Position numbers and translations under genes: made by a program. DNA of 36,618 nt from Nesterenkonia alkaliphila (GTDB lineage Bacteria > Actinomycetota > Actinomycetes > Actinomycetales > Micrococcaceae): NCBI RefSeq assembly GCF_009758175.1, contig NZ_WRPM01000018.1:1-36618 (forward strand). Reading direction: 5' to 3'. Positions 8,035 through 15,636 of this stretch are shown in pieces (position 1 is the first letter of the stretch; the number at the start of each line of letters is the position of its first letter). The notes below the pieces were generated by a model, which was given only the letters and a program-made list of their open reading frames with translations, did not search any database and had not been told where the DNA came from.

Positions 8035-8913
8035 ATGACCCTTCAACAGGCCCGGAAGGAAAGTGCCAGCCCGGCAGCACCAGGTGCCTTGGCTGATTTC
8101 TTGCGGGCTCATCGTGCCCGGATCACCCCTGAGCAGGCAGGAGTAGCCACCTATGGTGCTGTTCGCCGGGTCCCCGGGCTGCGGCGGGAAGAACTGGCCC
8201 AACTGGCCGGGGTCTCGGTGAACTACTACACCCGCCTCGAGCAGGGAGAGGCGATGAACCCCTCACCCGGTGTAGTCACCGCCCTGGCCAGGGCCCTCCA
8301 ACTCGACGAGGACGCCGCCGCCTACCTGCACACCATCGCCGGCACCACCCAGCCTGCAGCCTCCGGCATGACCGAGGCGGAAGATTCCGAAGCAGACATG
8401 AGCTTCACCTTTGACCGTCTAGTTGAGCACATGCCCGGTACCGCTGCGATCACGCTCTCAGCAACCAACGACGTCCTGTCCTACAACCAGCTGGCCTACC
8501 AGCTGTTCTTCTTCCACCTGGATCTTGCTGAGCAGTGGAACACCCACAGGTTGCTCTTCACTGACCCTTATACCCGGGACCTCTATCGCTACTGGAATGA
8601 GGAAGCCTCCCTGGCGGTGGCCTCCCTGCGGTTCCACGCCGCCTCAACCCCCGACGACACCGCAGTACAAGCCCTGGTCGGTGAACTGTGTGTCACCAGC
8701 AGAGAGTTCGCACGGCTCTGGGCCGGACACCCAGTACGTCGCTGCACCCGCGGCACCAAACACCTCATCCACCCCGAATACGGGGACCTGGATCTGGAAT
8801 ACCAAGTCCTCCACGCCCCCGACGGCAACGGACGCCGCATCCTCATCCACACCGCTGCTCCAGAAACAACCACCGCAGACGCACTCACTCTGATGAGAGA
8901 AAGTGCCGCCTGA
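8035..8913 (+). CDS. XRE-family regulator with MmyB-like ligand domain
   Basis: The product is 292 aa from ATG 8035. The N-terminal XRE HTH (GLRREELAQLAGVSVNYYTRLEQG at about residues 50-73, split here) is followed by a C-terminal PAS-like MmyB domain ending in HPEYGDLDLEYQVLHAPD. This architecture is common in actinobacterial one-component regulators next to dehydrogenases or MFS exporters. The frame stays open upstream of 8035, but those codons lie in the divergent promoter region and encode nothing like the family. A GGAGG at 8029-8033 is only one base from the ATG. It is divergent from the frameshifted MFS gene, the likely target. Confidence 0.88.
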   Translation: MTLQQARKESASPAAPGALADFLRAHRARITPEQAGVATYGAVRRVPGLRREELAQLAGVSVNYYTRLEQGEAMNPSPGVVTALARALQLDEDAAAYLHTIAGTTQPAASGMTEAEDSEADMSFTFDRLVEHMPGTAAITLSATNDVLSYNQLAYQLFFFHLDLAEQWNTHRLLFTDPYTRDLYRYWNEEASLAVASLRFHAASTPDDTAVQALVGELCVTSREFARLWAGHPVRRCTRGTKHLIHPEYGDLDLEYQVLHAPDGNGRRILIHTAAPETTTADALTLMRESAA

Positions 8914-8944
8914 ATCGCTTGACCCCCTCACAGACTGGGCAGAC

Positions 8945-9490
8945 TCAGCGGTCAGAAGCCAGTGCGCCGTAGATGAGGGTGTCGGTCCATTCGCCTTTAC
9001 TCCACCAGTCCTGGCGCAGGTGAGCCTCACGCTGCATACCAGCGCGTTCTGCCAGTCGGGCCGAAGCGATGTTACGGGCATCCATCTGAGCAGCGACACG
9101 GTGCAGACCATAGTGGTCGAAACCTAACTCCAGCACGGCTTGCACTGCTTCTGTGGCCAGGCCCTGACCACCGTAGGCGGGGTCCATGACCCAGCCAATC
9201 TCAGCGATGCGATGCTCAGCATTGGTCAGCCACAACAGCACATCCCCGATGACCACGCCGTGATGCTCGATGATCAGCGCCAGAGACTCACCATCCTGGT
9301 CGAGGCCCACCTGTCTCACCCGTTCACTCACACGACGTTCAGCCTCACTAGCGGCCCATGGCTCATCCAGTAAGTATCGTGCGACGTCATCTTGGCTGTA
9401 GATGCGCTGCAGAGCACCGGCATCACCCTCTTGGTGCAGCCGCATGAGCAACCGGTCCGTTTTGCGAGGCAATAGATCAGCGTGTGTCAT
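8945..9490 (-). CDS. GNAT-family N-acetyltransferase (RimJ/RimL-like)
   Basis: This is a 181-aa acetyltransferase_3-type protein. It starts with the usual TDRLLMRLHQEGDAGALQRI and has the acetyl-CoA loop in MDPAYGGQGLATEAVQAVLE (motif A, Q-x-x-G-x-A/G) and LHRVAAQMDARNIASARLAE (motif B). Such enzymes acetylate N-termini of ribosomal proteins or small amines or antibiotics. The substrate is not evident. It is divergent from the TetR gene, with 36 bp between starts, so the TetR protein may repress both. Confidence 0.9.
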   Translation of the reverse strand: MTHADLLPRKTDRLLMRLHQEGDAGALQRIYSQDDVARYLLDEPWAASEAERRVSERVRQVGLDQDGESLALIIEHHGVVIGDVLLWLTNAEHRIAEIGWVMDPAYGGQGLATEAVQAVLELGFDHYGLHRVAAQMDARNIASARLAERAGMQREAHLRQDWWSKGEWTDTLIYGALASDR

Positions 9491-9526
9491 GCGGTAAAAC
9501 TAACATAGTTCGCATAAGGTGGGGGT

Positions 9527-10123
9527 GTGAGCTATTGGGAACACCGCAAACCGGTCCGCCGGGCCCGCGCCGTCGACGTCGAACAGGTCGCCCAGGCCGG
9601 AGTGCAACTGCTAGACGAGGGTGGACTGCGGGCATTGACTATCCGTGCTGTGGCCCAGCGGTTAGGCGTGGCGGCTGCCAGCCTTTACTCCCGGGTCTCC
9701 TCTGTGGACGACCTCTATGACCTGGCTCTGGATTATGCACTTAGCACCGACCAAGGTCTGCAGCGAGCCATCGAGGGCGCTGGGCTGCATCAGCTGATGA
9801 TGGCCTTTTATCGGCATCTGGTGGCTCACCCGTGGGCGTGTCAGGTCATCGCCATGCGAGCACCCCGGGGCCCGAACTACCTGCGGCTCTCTGAGCGCAT
9901 GTGCGTTCTGCTCGCCGATCAGGGAGCGGCTGACCCGCTGGGCGCGGCGTACACGTTGTCGAACTTCGTCATCGGCAGTGCGACCACAACCCCGATGGCA
10001 CGCAACGAACGCACCGCGCCCATCGACGCAGACATCGCCCCTGAATATGCAGCACTGCACGCTGAGCACGAGGTCGAGGCCGCATCACTGGTCAGCAACG
10101 GACTCAAGGCCCTGTTGGGCTGA
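9527..10123 (+). CDS. TetR/AcrR-family transcriptional regulator
   Basis: The protein is 198 aa. The N-terminal TetR HTH reads VEQVAQAGVQLLDEGGLRAL, then IRAVAQRLGVAAASLYSRVSS. The C-terminal half is a helical ligand-binding domain of the TetR_C type (VAHPWACQVIAMRAPRGPNYL). GTG 9527 is preceded by AAGGTGGGGG. Its ligand is unknown. The 36-bp divergent gap to the GNAT gene contains an imperfect palindrome around 9498-9510 that could be its operator. Confidence 0.88.
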   Translation: MSYWEHRKPVRRARAVDVEQVAQAGVQLLDEGGLRALTIRAVAQRLGVAAASLYSRVSSVDDLYDLALDYALSTDQGLQRAIEGAGLHQLMMAFYRHLVAHPWACQVIAMRAPRGPNYLRLSERMCVLLADQGAADPLGAAYTLSNFVIGSATTTPMARNERTAPIDADIAPEYAALHAEHEVEAASLVSNGLKALLG

Positions 10124-10236
10124 GACCTGATTGCCTATATGCCAGCCCACTTCCAACTCTTATGCTTCAGGCCGGAAACAGCTGCAAATCCACCCGTCGA
10201 TCAGCAACATTGAGATGGAAAGCTCAGGAGTTCCTC

Positions 10237-10314
10237 ATGCGCATCCTTCGTGGCTTCCTATTCACCCATGACGACGATGATGCCCTAAGCATCAGAACGC
10301 CCATGCAGAGCTGA
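10237..10314 (+). CDS. Possible 25-aa short ORF with good ribosome-binding site
   Basis: An AGGAG at 10226-10230 lies 6 bases before ATG 10237. The ORF encodes 25 residues with a basic-hydrophobic start (MRILRGFLF) and an acidic HDDDD stretch, ending at TGA 10312-10314. The same CAGGAGTTC context precedes the Nudix gene start at 10363. It could be a leader peptide or a translated small protein; it could also be chance. It is the only gene-like element in the 10124-10362 gap. Confidence 0.3.
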   Translation: MRILRGFLFTHDDDDALSIRTPMQS

Positions 10315-10362
10315 TACAAAGGACAGCAGAGTGCGCCTCCAAACCTCTCTTCAGGAGTTCAC

Positions 10363-10764
10363 ATGACTTACGAGCCACGTATCGGATGTGGTGCCGCCAT
10401 CCTCAGCAACGACAAACTGCTGCTGATCCAGCGCCGCGGAGAACCCGAAGCAGGACACTGGGGTTTCCCTGGTGGCAAGGTTGATTGGCTGGAACCGGTG
10501 CCCGAGGCCGTGGTCCGAGAAGTGCGCGAAGAACTCGGCATCGAGCTCACCGATCTGCAACTGCTCACTGCCGTGGACCAGATCGACTCTCAGGCCCCAG
10601 CGCACTGGGTGGCGCTGGTCTACCTCACTGATGCGTTTACCGGACAGCCCAGGCTCATGGAGCCGGAGAAACACATCGACTTCGGCTGGTTCTCACTCGA
10701 TGAGCTGCCAGAACCGCTGACCACCGCGACCCGAATGGCCCTGCCCTCCCTGCTATCTCGCTGA
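10363..10764 (+). CDS. Nudix hydrolase
   Basis: The 133-aa protein has a complete Nudix box (GX5EX7REUXEEXGU): G at the start of GGKVDWLEPVPEAVV and then REVREELGIE. These residues bind the Mg2+ that cleaves a nucleoside diphosphate linked to another group. The sequence resembles small ADP-ribose or 8-oxo-(d)GTP-type hydrolases, but the substrate is not determined. AGGAG at 10352-10356 lies 6 bases before ATG 10363. The M24 peptidase gene follows after 14 bp. Confidence 0.92.
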   Translation: MTYEPRIGCGAAILSNDKLLLIQRRGEPEAGHWGFPGGKVDWLEPVPEAVVREVREELGIELTDLQLLTAVDQIDSQAPAHWVALVYLTDAFTGQPRLMEPEKHIDFGWFSLDELPEPLTTATRMALPSLLSR

Positions 10765-10778
10765 AAACCATTCCTTCG

Positions 10779-11471
10779 GTGGAGAAGAATCAGAAGGCAC
10801 AGAACATCGCCAAAGAAGCGATGAGCCAAACCTGCCAATGGGTCCGTGCCGGCCAGTCACTGCAGGAAGTGCGGGACTACTGCGAACAGGTGATGCGACA
10901 GCTGGGGGCAGAGGGGTTCTGGTATTACGGGATCGGTGCGTTTATCTTCTCCGGTGAAGAAACTGTGGTGTCAGTCTCCGGCCGGGACTATCAAACACCT
11001 GAGCGCACTATTCAGAATCAGGATCTGCTGACGATCGATCTCAGTCCGCAGTACGGCGGGGCGTGGGGCGATTACGCCCGCACCCTGGTCATCGAAGACG
11101 GGAAAGCCCTGCCTGACCCCGGGCGCGCACTGCGGCGTGAGTGGGGCGAAGGAGTCCTAGCGGAACAGTCCCTGCACCAGGAACTTCGACAGGTCGCCAG
11201 ACCCTCTATGACTTTCGAAGAACTCCACGCCCATATGAACGAGCGCATCCACCAGCTCGGTTACGAGAATCTGGACCTGCACGGCAACCTGGGCCACTCC
11301 ATTGAGCAGCGGCCAGAGGACCGCATCTATATCGAGGAAGGCAACACGGCGCCCTTGGCCAGCGCAGAGCTGTTCACGTTCGAACCCCACATCCGCCGAT
11401 CCGGCACCACCTACGGCTTCAAATACGAGAACATTTACTACTTCGCAAATGGTTCGCTCGAGACGTTGTAG
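10779..11471 (+). CDS. M24-family metallopeptidase (pita-bread fold)
   Basis: The 230-aa protein has the order of a methionine aminopeptidase/prolidase catalytic domain. An aspartate lies in LLTIDLSPQYGG and another in GAWGDYARTLV, a histidine lies in LDLHGNLGHSIE, and glutamates lie in LFTFEPHI and KYENIYYF. These match the five metal ligands D, D, H, E, E. It is shorter than a two-domain prolidase and lacks the creatinase N-terminal domain. The start is GTG 10779, 14 bp after the Nudix stop, so the two genes are probably co-transcribed. The true substrate is unknown. Confidence 0.85.
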   Translation: MEKNQKAQNIAKEAMSQTCQWVRAGQSLQEVRDYCEQVMRQLGAEGFWYYGIGAFIFSGEETVVSVSGRDYQTPERTIQNQDLLTIDLSPQYGGAWGDYARTLVIEDGKALPDPGRALRREWGEGVLAEQSLHQELRQVARPSMTFEELHAHMNERIHQLGYENLDLHGNLGHSIEQRPEDRIYIEEGNTAPLASAELFTFEPHIRRSGTTYGFKYENIYYFANGSLETL

Positions 11472-11628
11472 GCAGTGAAGAGTCACCCGGGACGCTGCGA
11501 CACTTTCCGCCCGTTTTCGTCGCCACACGGAGTAACTAGAGGACTGCGCGGGTGGTGTTGAGAGCGTCTCCAGTTTCGTGGTTACGGTGGATGAAGCGAT
11601 ACAAAACGAGCCGAAGGGGTGACTTGTC

Positions 11629-12069
11629 GTGGTCTCACAACATGGAAGCCGTTTCTGGGCCGGCTTCTGGGGCATCTTCGGAGTTCTGCAATCGGTGCTC
11701 ATTGCAGGATCTGCCTTGCAGAACTTCGGAGAGTGGTGGAACTGGCTGCTCCTGTTCATGGGCCTCTACCCGGCCACATTGGCGTGGTACTACTACTGGG
11801 GCAAACAGCCACCTGAAAAGGGGATGGAAAAGGACCCCGCAGGGTTCGGCTTCAAAGTAGCACGCGGCGTCAGTGCTGGCCTCTGGCTCATCTTCGCTGC
11901 TGGGGTGCTCTGGAACTGGCTCGGAGACTCCGAGATCAGTCTCTTTGCTCTGGCTTTCATCGTGTGGGCAATTTCCATCCAGGAGCTACGTGTGGCCAAT
12001 GTTGTCAGGTGGAGCGCGGCCGGGGACACGAACGAGGCTCAATCTGCTCCCACCGCGACGACGGTTTAG
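11629..12069 (+). CDS. Four-helix hypothetical membrane protein
   Basis: This is a 146-aa protein with hydrophobic segments at about residues 9-30, 38-56, 79-99 and 102-120 (FWGIFGVLQSVLIAGSAL, WWNWLLLFMGLYPATLAW, SAGLWLIFAAGVLW, ISLFALAFIVWAIS). It is Trp-rich and has a hydrophilic Thr/Ala tail. GTG 11629 is preceded by GAAGGGG at 11613-11619. No family is recognised. The 157 bp before it hold no gene that I can support. Confidence 0.65.
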   Translation: MVSQHGSRFWAGFWGIFGVLQSVLIAGSALQNFGEWWNWLLLFMGLYPATLAWYYYWGKQPPEKGMEKDPAGFGFKVARGVSAGLWLIFAAGVLWNWLGDSEISLFALAFIVWAISIQELRVANVVRWSAAGDTNEAQSAPTATTV

Positions 12070-12107
12070 ACAGGTCTGGCTGTTCTCCGCCTCTGACCTC
12101 CCCAACG

Positions 12108-12128
12108 TGTCACAGAGAGTGTCACAAA
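12108..12128. repeat. GTGTCACA direct repeat
   Basis: Two copies of GTGTCACA, 12 bp apart, lie in the gap between the membrane protein and the PNPOx-like gene. Short spaced direct repeats of this kind can be protein-binding arms, but nothing ties these to a known binder. The rest of the 12070-12281 gap holds no gene that I can support. Confidence 0.3.
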
Positions 12129-12209
12129 GGATCCGAACGAGGTTCTAAGAGAGCCCATCGGATCGGTGAGTGTGCCGAGAGAATCGCATGAAATCAGAGG
12201 GGGAACGAA

Positions 12210-12225
12210 CAAAACCCCACGTCAG
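12210..12225. repeat. 16-bp repeat, copy 1 (CAAAACCCCACGTCAG)
   Basis: This copy matches 24873-24888 at 15 of 16 positions, in the same orientation and 12.7 kb away. Both copies lie in non-coding or weakly coding sequence. They could be junction (att-like) sequences, half terminators (the motif resembles one arm of a CCCCAGGTC/GACCTGGGG hairpin), or chance. Confidence 0.3.
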
Positions 12226-12281
12226 GTGCAGATTGAAATGCTAGTGCTTGGAACAAGATCAGTCGATGAAAGGGACTGACT

Positions 12282-12737
12282 TTATGAAGGTCGGTATGAC
12301 TGGTCGCGGAGCATCACCGTTTCAGGCTGGAACTTGACGAAGAGCCAGTCCTCCAGGTGGTCCAGCCCCTCGACGAATCTCTTCTGGTCCCACCTTGTCA
12401 TGTCATTGCCCAGGTACTTGGAGAGCACCCGCTTGGCCTTCTCAACATCCCACGGCTCCACTGTGGCACGGCCCCGGAAGCTGACATGTTGGACCAGCCC
12501 GGTGTTCACATCAAAGTCCACGATCCCGACAGCGGTACGCGGGTTCTTCTGCACACGTTGGTGAAAGGTGTTCTCGGAGACCACGACGATGAACCACAGA
12601 GCAGAGTCTTCCCACAGAAACCACAAGGGAACATCCCGCGCCCCCTCGTCCGAAGACGTTGCCAGATGAGCGAAGAGAGGCCTGCCCAGGAACTCTTCTA
12701 GGTCCATGTTCTCGGAGGGCGTGCCAACGACCTGCAT
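12282..12737 (-). CDS. Pyridoxamine 5'-phosphate oxidase-family (split-barrel) protein
   Basis: The 151-aa protein has the FMN-binding split-barrel pattern of PNPOx-like and F420-dependent enzymes. The N-terminus is FLGRPLFAHLATSSDEGARD, followed by VPLWFLWEDSALWFIV, then NPRTAVGIVDFDV and HVSFRGRATVEP. True PdxH is longer and has a C-terminal signature that is absent here, so a stand-alone flavin- or F420-binding reductase is more likely. It is transcribed toward the 212-bp gap after the membrane protein. Confidence 0.8.
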   Translation of the reverse strand: MQVVGTPSENMDLEEFLGRPLFAHLATSSDEGARDVPLWFLWEDSALWFIVVVSENTFHQRVQKNPRTAVGIVDFDVNTGLVQHVSFRGRATVEPWDVEKAKRVLSKYLGNDMTRWDQKRFVEGLDHLEDWLFVKFQPETVMLRDQSYRPS

Positions 12738-12920
12738 TCTGTCCTGTACCTCTCTGGGCCTCGTTACTGAACTCTTCTTTCCTCAGCTTCACCCTAGTCC
12801 ACTGCAGAAGGGCGAGACTGGTCCGTTGTTATGCAGCCCATCGTAAACATGAGCCTGAAAACCTGCTGACAAGGATGTACGGTGGAGAAACCATAGGAAA
12901 CACGCAGGAAGGGGGCCAAC

Positions 12921-13109
12921 ATGTCCAAGGAAGTCTGCTCCTCCATGGCTGTTGCTTTCCTTGTCATTGCTGCCGTGGCTTTTATGTTGGCCTTGGAGGC
13001 CATACCGGGCATTGCCGCCTGGTCGCTGATCATCGTGGCGCTGTTTGTCGGTTTGGGTGTGGGCGGTTACTTGGAGCGCCGCCGGAAGCCTGCGCCTTCT
13101 TCTTCGTGA
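12921..13109 (+). CDS. Small membrane protein, 62 aa
   Basis: The protein has one or two hydrophobic segments (MAVAFLVIAAVAFMLALEAI and AWSLIIVALFVGLGVGGYL) and a basic-Ser tail (RRRKPAPSSS). AGGAAGGGGG at 12906-12915 is a strong ribosome-binding site ending 5 bases before ATG 12921. Its 3' end overlaps the 3' end of the frameshifted gene on the other strand by about 80 bp. No family is recognised. Confidence 0.6.
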   Translation: MSKEVCSSMAVAFLVIAAVAFMLALEAIPGIAAWSLIIVALFVGLGVGGYLERRRKPAPSSS

Positions 13110-13547
13110 TCTGTTCACGGGTTGCTGTTTCTGTCCGGCAGAACCAGAGGCCGCAAGCTGCACCCATCACTACGCGGGGGAAGGGTACCCGCAGTTTCTG
13201 CAGGGCCTGTTCGGCGGTATTGTCGAACCACCAGGTGAACCTCCAGGATCCGTAGACGGCTGCACCCACCCCTGCCGCGACCCCAGCTCGGGCTGCTGGA
13301 CTCATAGCCTGAGTAGGACCCTGCCCCTTCTCTTTGCCACTGTCCTCGGCCGAGGTTTCTCGGGCCGGCGTTTTGCTCTTCGAAAGCGCAATGAGGCCGA
13401 CAGCGGCAGCGGTGGACCCCCACGTCAGGGTCTACGGAGCCAAGCCGGGTATTTCCTAGCTGGGATGAGCACCAACGCCCCGGTGCCTACGGCTTGAGTC
13501 AGAGGACTCTTGAGGACATTCAGAGCTGTTTTCTTCGAGTCTGTCAT
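13030..13547 (-). pseudogene. Frameshifted hypothetical membrane-associated protein
   Basis: From ATG 13547 the frame reads MTDSKKTALNVLKSPLTQ and continues to PARKYPAWLRRP before a stop at 13425. The -1 frame then continues naturally with TLTWGSTAAAVGLIALSKSK and YGSWRFTWWFDNTAEQALQK, and runs to 13030. The combined ~170-aa protein resembles short hypothetical proteins that I believe occur in related actinobacteria (two hydrophobic stretches, a charged linker, and a VPFPRVVMGAACGLW C-terminus). A one-base indel near 13425-13435 is the simplest explanation. Function is unknown. Confidence 0.55.
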
Positions 13548-13608
13548 GGCTTCACCGTAAACATGATCAGCATGAACAGAGCATCCGCCCTGAGGCCGAT
13601 CTGTGAGC

Positions 13609-13656
13609 GGAGGCGACTGAGACGAATACCAATCAAGCACTCGTTCAGTCGCCTCC
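13609..13656 (-). terminator. Long hairpin after the SMR operon
   Basis: GGAGGCGACTGA at 13609-13620 is perfectly complementary to TCAGTCGCCTCC at 13645-13656. Four further pairs (ACGA/TCGT) follow after a one-base bulge, and the loop is about 15 nt. It lies just past the stop of the last SMR gene. No T-run follows, as is common for actinobacterial hairpin terminators. Transcript-end or stability function is inferred. Confidence 0.6.
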
Positions 13657-13668
13657 GGTGGTTGGGCA

Positions 13669-14118
13669 TCATGCGGTCTTCAGATCGTGGGCGGCTTCGG
13701 TGGCGCTGCCTCCCTTCTGTTCCAGCTTGGGACTGTCGGCGACTTTCAGCCATACGACTCCGGCGATGATGATGCTCAGCCAGAAGATGCGGGTGAAGGT
13801 CACTGGTTCGTCGAAGAAGAAGGCTGAGGCGATGACCGCACCGACGGCACCGATGCCGACCCAGACGGCGTAGCCGATGCCGACGTCGATCTTTCTCAGT
13901 GCCAGGGAGAGGAAGAAGAGGGTGAACAGGAAGAAAACTAGTGCGGAGATGGACCAGCCTGCGTGGGTGAAGCCTTCGCTGCCGCCGACGCTGATGGCGT
14001 AGCCGACTTCGATGATGCCGGCGATGATCAGGAAGATCCAGGAGCCGAGATTGCTCTCCCTGGCCGGTGTTTCGTGGACGCTGTTCTCGGTGGTGGGTTC
14101 AGCAGTTGTTGTTGCCAT
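13669..14118 (-). CDS. SMR-family efflux subunit B (Gdx/SugE-like)
   Basis: The 149-aa protein has four transmembrane helices and the invariant glutamate (Glu37 in IIAGIIEVGYA). The helix-3 signature GYAVWVGIGAVGAV resembles the SugE/Gdx branch more than EmrE. It has an extra ~25-residue N-terminal tail rich in Thr/Glu and a ~20-residue charged C-terminal tail, unusual for a ~105-aa family. AAAGGAAC lies before ATG 14118. Paired SMR proteins usually form obligate heterodimers that export cations, with the two subunits in opposite topology. The gene is 35 bp after its partner. Confidence 0.88.
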   Translation of the reverse strand: MATTTAEPTTENSVHETPARESNLGSWIFLIIAGIIEVGYAISVGGSEGFTHAGWSISALVFFLFTLFFLSLALRKIDVGIGYAVWVGIGAVGAVIASAFFFDEPVTFTRIFWLSIIIAGVVWLKVADSPKLEQKGGSATEAAHDLKTA

Positions 14119-14153
14119 GGGGTTGTTCCTTTCTGTGAAGGTGGATGGGGTGT

Positions 14154-14474
14154 TCAGGCTGCGCCGGAGAGTTGCAGACCGGTGACTCCGCCAACGACCA
14201 GGGCGATGCCGGCGAACTTGTTCCAGGTCAGCTTCTGGCCCAGGAACAGGGCTCCGAGGATGACGATGCCCACGCCGGAGACCGCTACCCAGATGGCGTA
14301 GCCGACGCCGACGTCGAAGGTCAGCAGCGCCAGGGAGAGGAAGACGGTGGCGACTGCTCCGCTGGCAAGGGTTGCCACGGTCCACCAGAGTCGGGTGAAT
14401 CCTTTGGCGTTGGAGGCTGAGATGGCGACTGCGATTTCGAAGATGACGGCGATGGAGAGGTAGAGCCAAGCCAT
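14154..14474 (-). CDS. SMR-family efflux subunit A (Gdx/SugE-like)
   Basis: The product is 106 aa, the standard SMR length, with four helices, Glu13 in AVIFEIAVAIS and the helix-3 motif VGYAIWVAVSGVG. The family exports small cations, such as guanidinium, quaternary ammonium compounds or polyamines, in exchange for protons. Together with the downstream subunit it makes a predicted heterodimer. It lies 29 bp after the deaminase gene on the same strand, within the operon led by the DsbA-like gene. Confidence 0.9.
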   Translation of the reverse strand: MAWLYLSIAVIFEIAVAISASNAKGFTRLWWTVATLASGAVATVFLSLALLTFDVGVGYAIWVAVSGVGIVILGALFLGQKLTWNKFAGIALVVGGVTGLQLSGAA

Positions 14475-14503
14475 GGTGCTTGTCCTTTCAAGAGTGGGAT
14501 GGT

Positions 14504-14998
14504 TCAGATAGTTCTGAGACTGCCGGGGTGATTGATGTCCAGGTAGCGGGTGAAGGGTGTGCTGCCTTCGGCCACGGGAAGTGGGCTGATGAACTCGCTG
14601 AGTGTGTCGCGGTCAATGCCCAGTGCGGGGTAGCTGCTGCGGTAATCGATGCCGAAGGCAGCGACCTGGTCGGCGTCGACGGCGACGTAGACATGCTCGA
14701 TGCCGTGGTCCATGGCGAAGCGATAGCAGAGCCCACAGGGCTCGCCGGTTGCCAGCAGGGTATGACCAGCCAGGTCGCGGAGGCCCTTGTCCCGCATCAC
14801 CTGGCGCATGGCCATGATCTCCGCATGAGCAGTAGGGTCGCGGGTGCGGGCCACCTCGTTGATCCCCTGACCGGAGATTTCCCCGATCTGGTCGAGGACC
14901 ACTCCGACGAAGGGCAGCCCGCCGGCCTCGACGTGGTCGATGCTGTACTGCACGGCAGATTCCATGGCCTGGGTCAGCTGTTCGGTGGTGAGGCTCAT
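14504..14998 (-). CDS. Nucleoside/guanine deaminase-family protein
   Basis: This 164-aa zinc deaminase has the H-A-E motif in DPTAHAEIMAMRQ and the second motif EPCGLC, giving one His and two Cys ligands plus the proton-shuttling Glu. The layout resembles bacterial GuaD (DPTAHAEV, then PCPMC). Here the second motif is PCGLC and the C-terminal tail differs, so the substrate may be guanine or another amidine-bearing heterocycle. Its start overlaps the DsbA-like stop by four bases (ATGA), which implies translational coupling. The operon context with a cation exporter suggests a detoxification role, by inference. Confidence 0.85.
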   Translation of the reverse strand: MSLTTEQLTQAMESAVQYSIDHVEAGGLPFVGVVLDQIGEISGQGINEVARTRDPTAHAEIMAMRQVMRDKGLRDLAGHTLLATGEPCGLCYRFAMDHGIEHVYVAVDADQVAAFGIDYRSSYPALGIDRDTLSEFISPLPVAEGSTPFTRYLDINHPGSLRTI

Positions 14999-15597
14999 GA
15001 GGCCTTCTCCGCAGAAGCGTCGATGACCTTCTTCAACCGGGTGGCGCTGGGGACTCCGCGGACCAGCTCGCCGTCGACGAAGATGCTGGGGACCGCCTCA
15101 ACGCCAAGGGTCTTCACCGCGTGCTCCAGCTCCGCCCGGTGAGCGGCGCGGAAGCTCTCGTTGACCAGGGCATCCTCGGCCTCCGCCCGGTTCAGGCCGA
15201 CCGAGGTGGCGATCTCGATGATGACCTCGTCCTCGCCGATGTTTCGGTCCTGCTGGAAGAACGCCTTGAACATCGCCTCGGTGTACTGCTCGGCCAGTCC
15301 CTTCAGCTCCGCGAGCTGGAAGACCATGAAGGCCTTCTCCGTGCGCGGCTGCGGAGAAACAGTGGGCAGGGTGATGTCAAAGCCCAGCCGCTTGGCCATC
15401 GGATACACCGAGGCCTCCCAGACCCGCGGCAGGTACTCATCCTCAGGTCGCAGAGTCGGCACCGGATCCGGGCGCAGCTCGAAGGGGTGGATACGGACTT
15501 CGACGTCGCGATCCCGCTTGACCTCCTCGATGGCGTCTTCGACCAGGAAGCAGAAGGGGCAGACGTAGTCCAGGTAGACATCGATCTGAGTCGTCAT
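14995..15597 (-). CDS. DsbA-family oxidoreductase (FrnE-like)
   Basis: The product is 200 aa from ATG 15597. The thioredoxin-fold N-terminus has the CPFC redox motif in VYLDYVCPFCFLVEDAI, and the cis-proline appears in EAVPSIFVDGELVRG. The inserted helical domain (about residues 60-150) and lack of a signal peptide match cytoplasmic FrnE/2-hydroxychromene-2-carboxylate isomerase-like proteins. Those are linked to oxidative stress and polyketide metabolism. AAAGGAAC lies upstream. A longer in-frame start at 15705 overlaps the divergent MerR gene and was rejected. It is first in a four-gene operon. Confidence 0.88.
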   Translation of the reverse strand: MTTQIDVYLDYVCPFCFLVEDAIEEVKRDRDVEVRIHPFELRPDPVPTLRPEDEYLPRVWEASVYPMAKRLGFDITLPTVSPQPRTEKAFMVFQLAELKGLAEQYTEAMFKAFFQQDRNIGEDEVIIEIATSVGLNRAEAEDALVNESFRAAHRAELEHAVKTLGVEAVPSIFVDGELVRGVPSATRLKKVIDASAEKAS

Positions 15598-15636
15598 CAG
15601 TGGGGTTCCTTTCACCTGCTGGGGTATGGTTCCTCC

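Noticed and set aside
11157-11759. Reverse-strand ORF of 200 codons
   Set aside because: It is a shadow of the M24 peptidase and the following gap. It is rich in Cys, Ser and Thr with no recognisable motif.
15121-15636. N-terminal extension of the MerR frame
   Set aside because: These codons are antisense to the DsbA-like gene; MerR proteins begin just before the HTH, as at ATG 15637.
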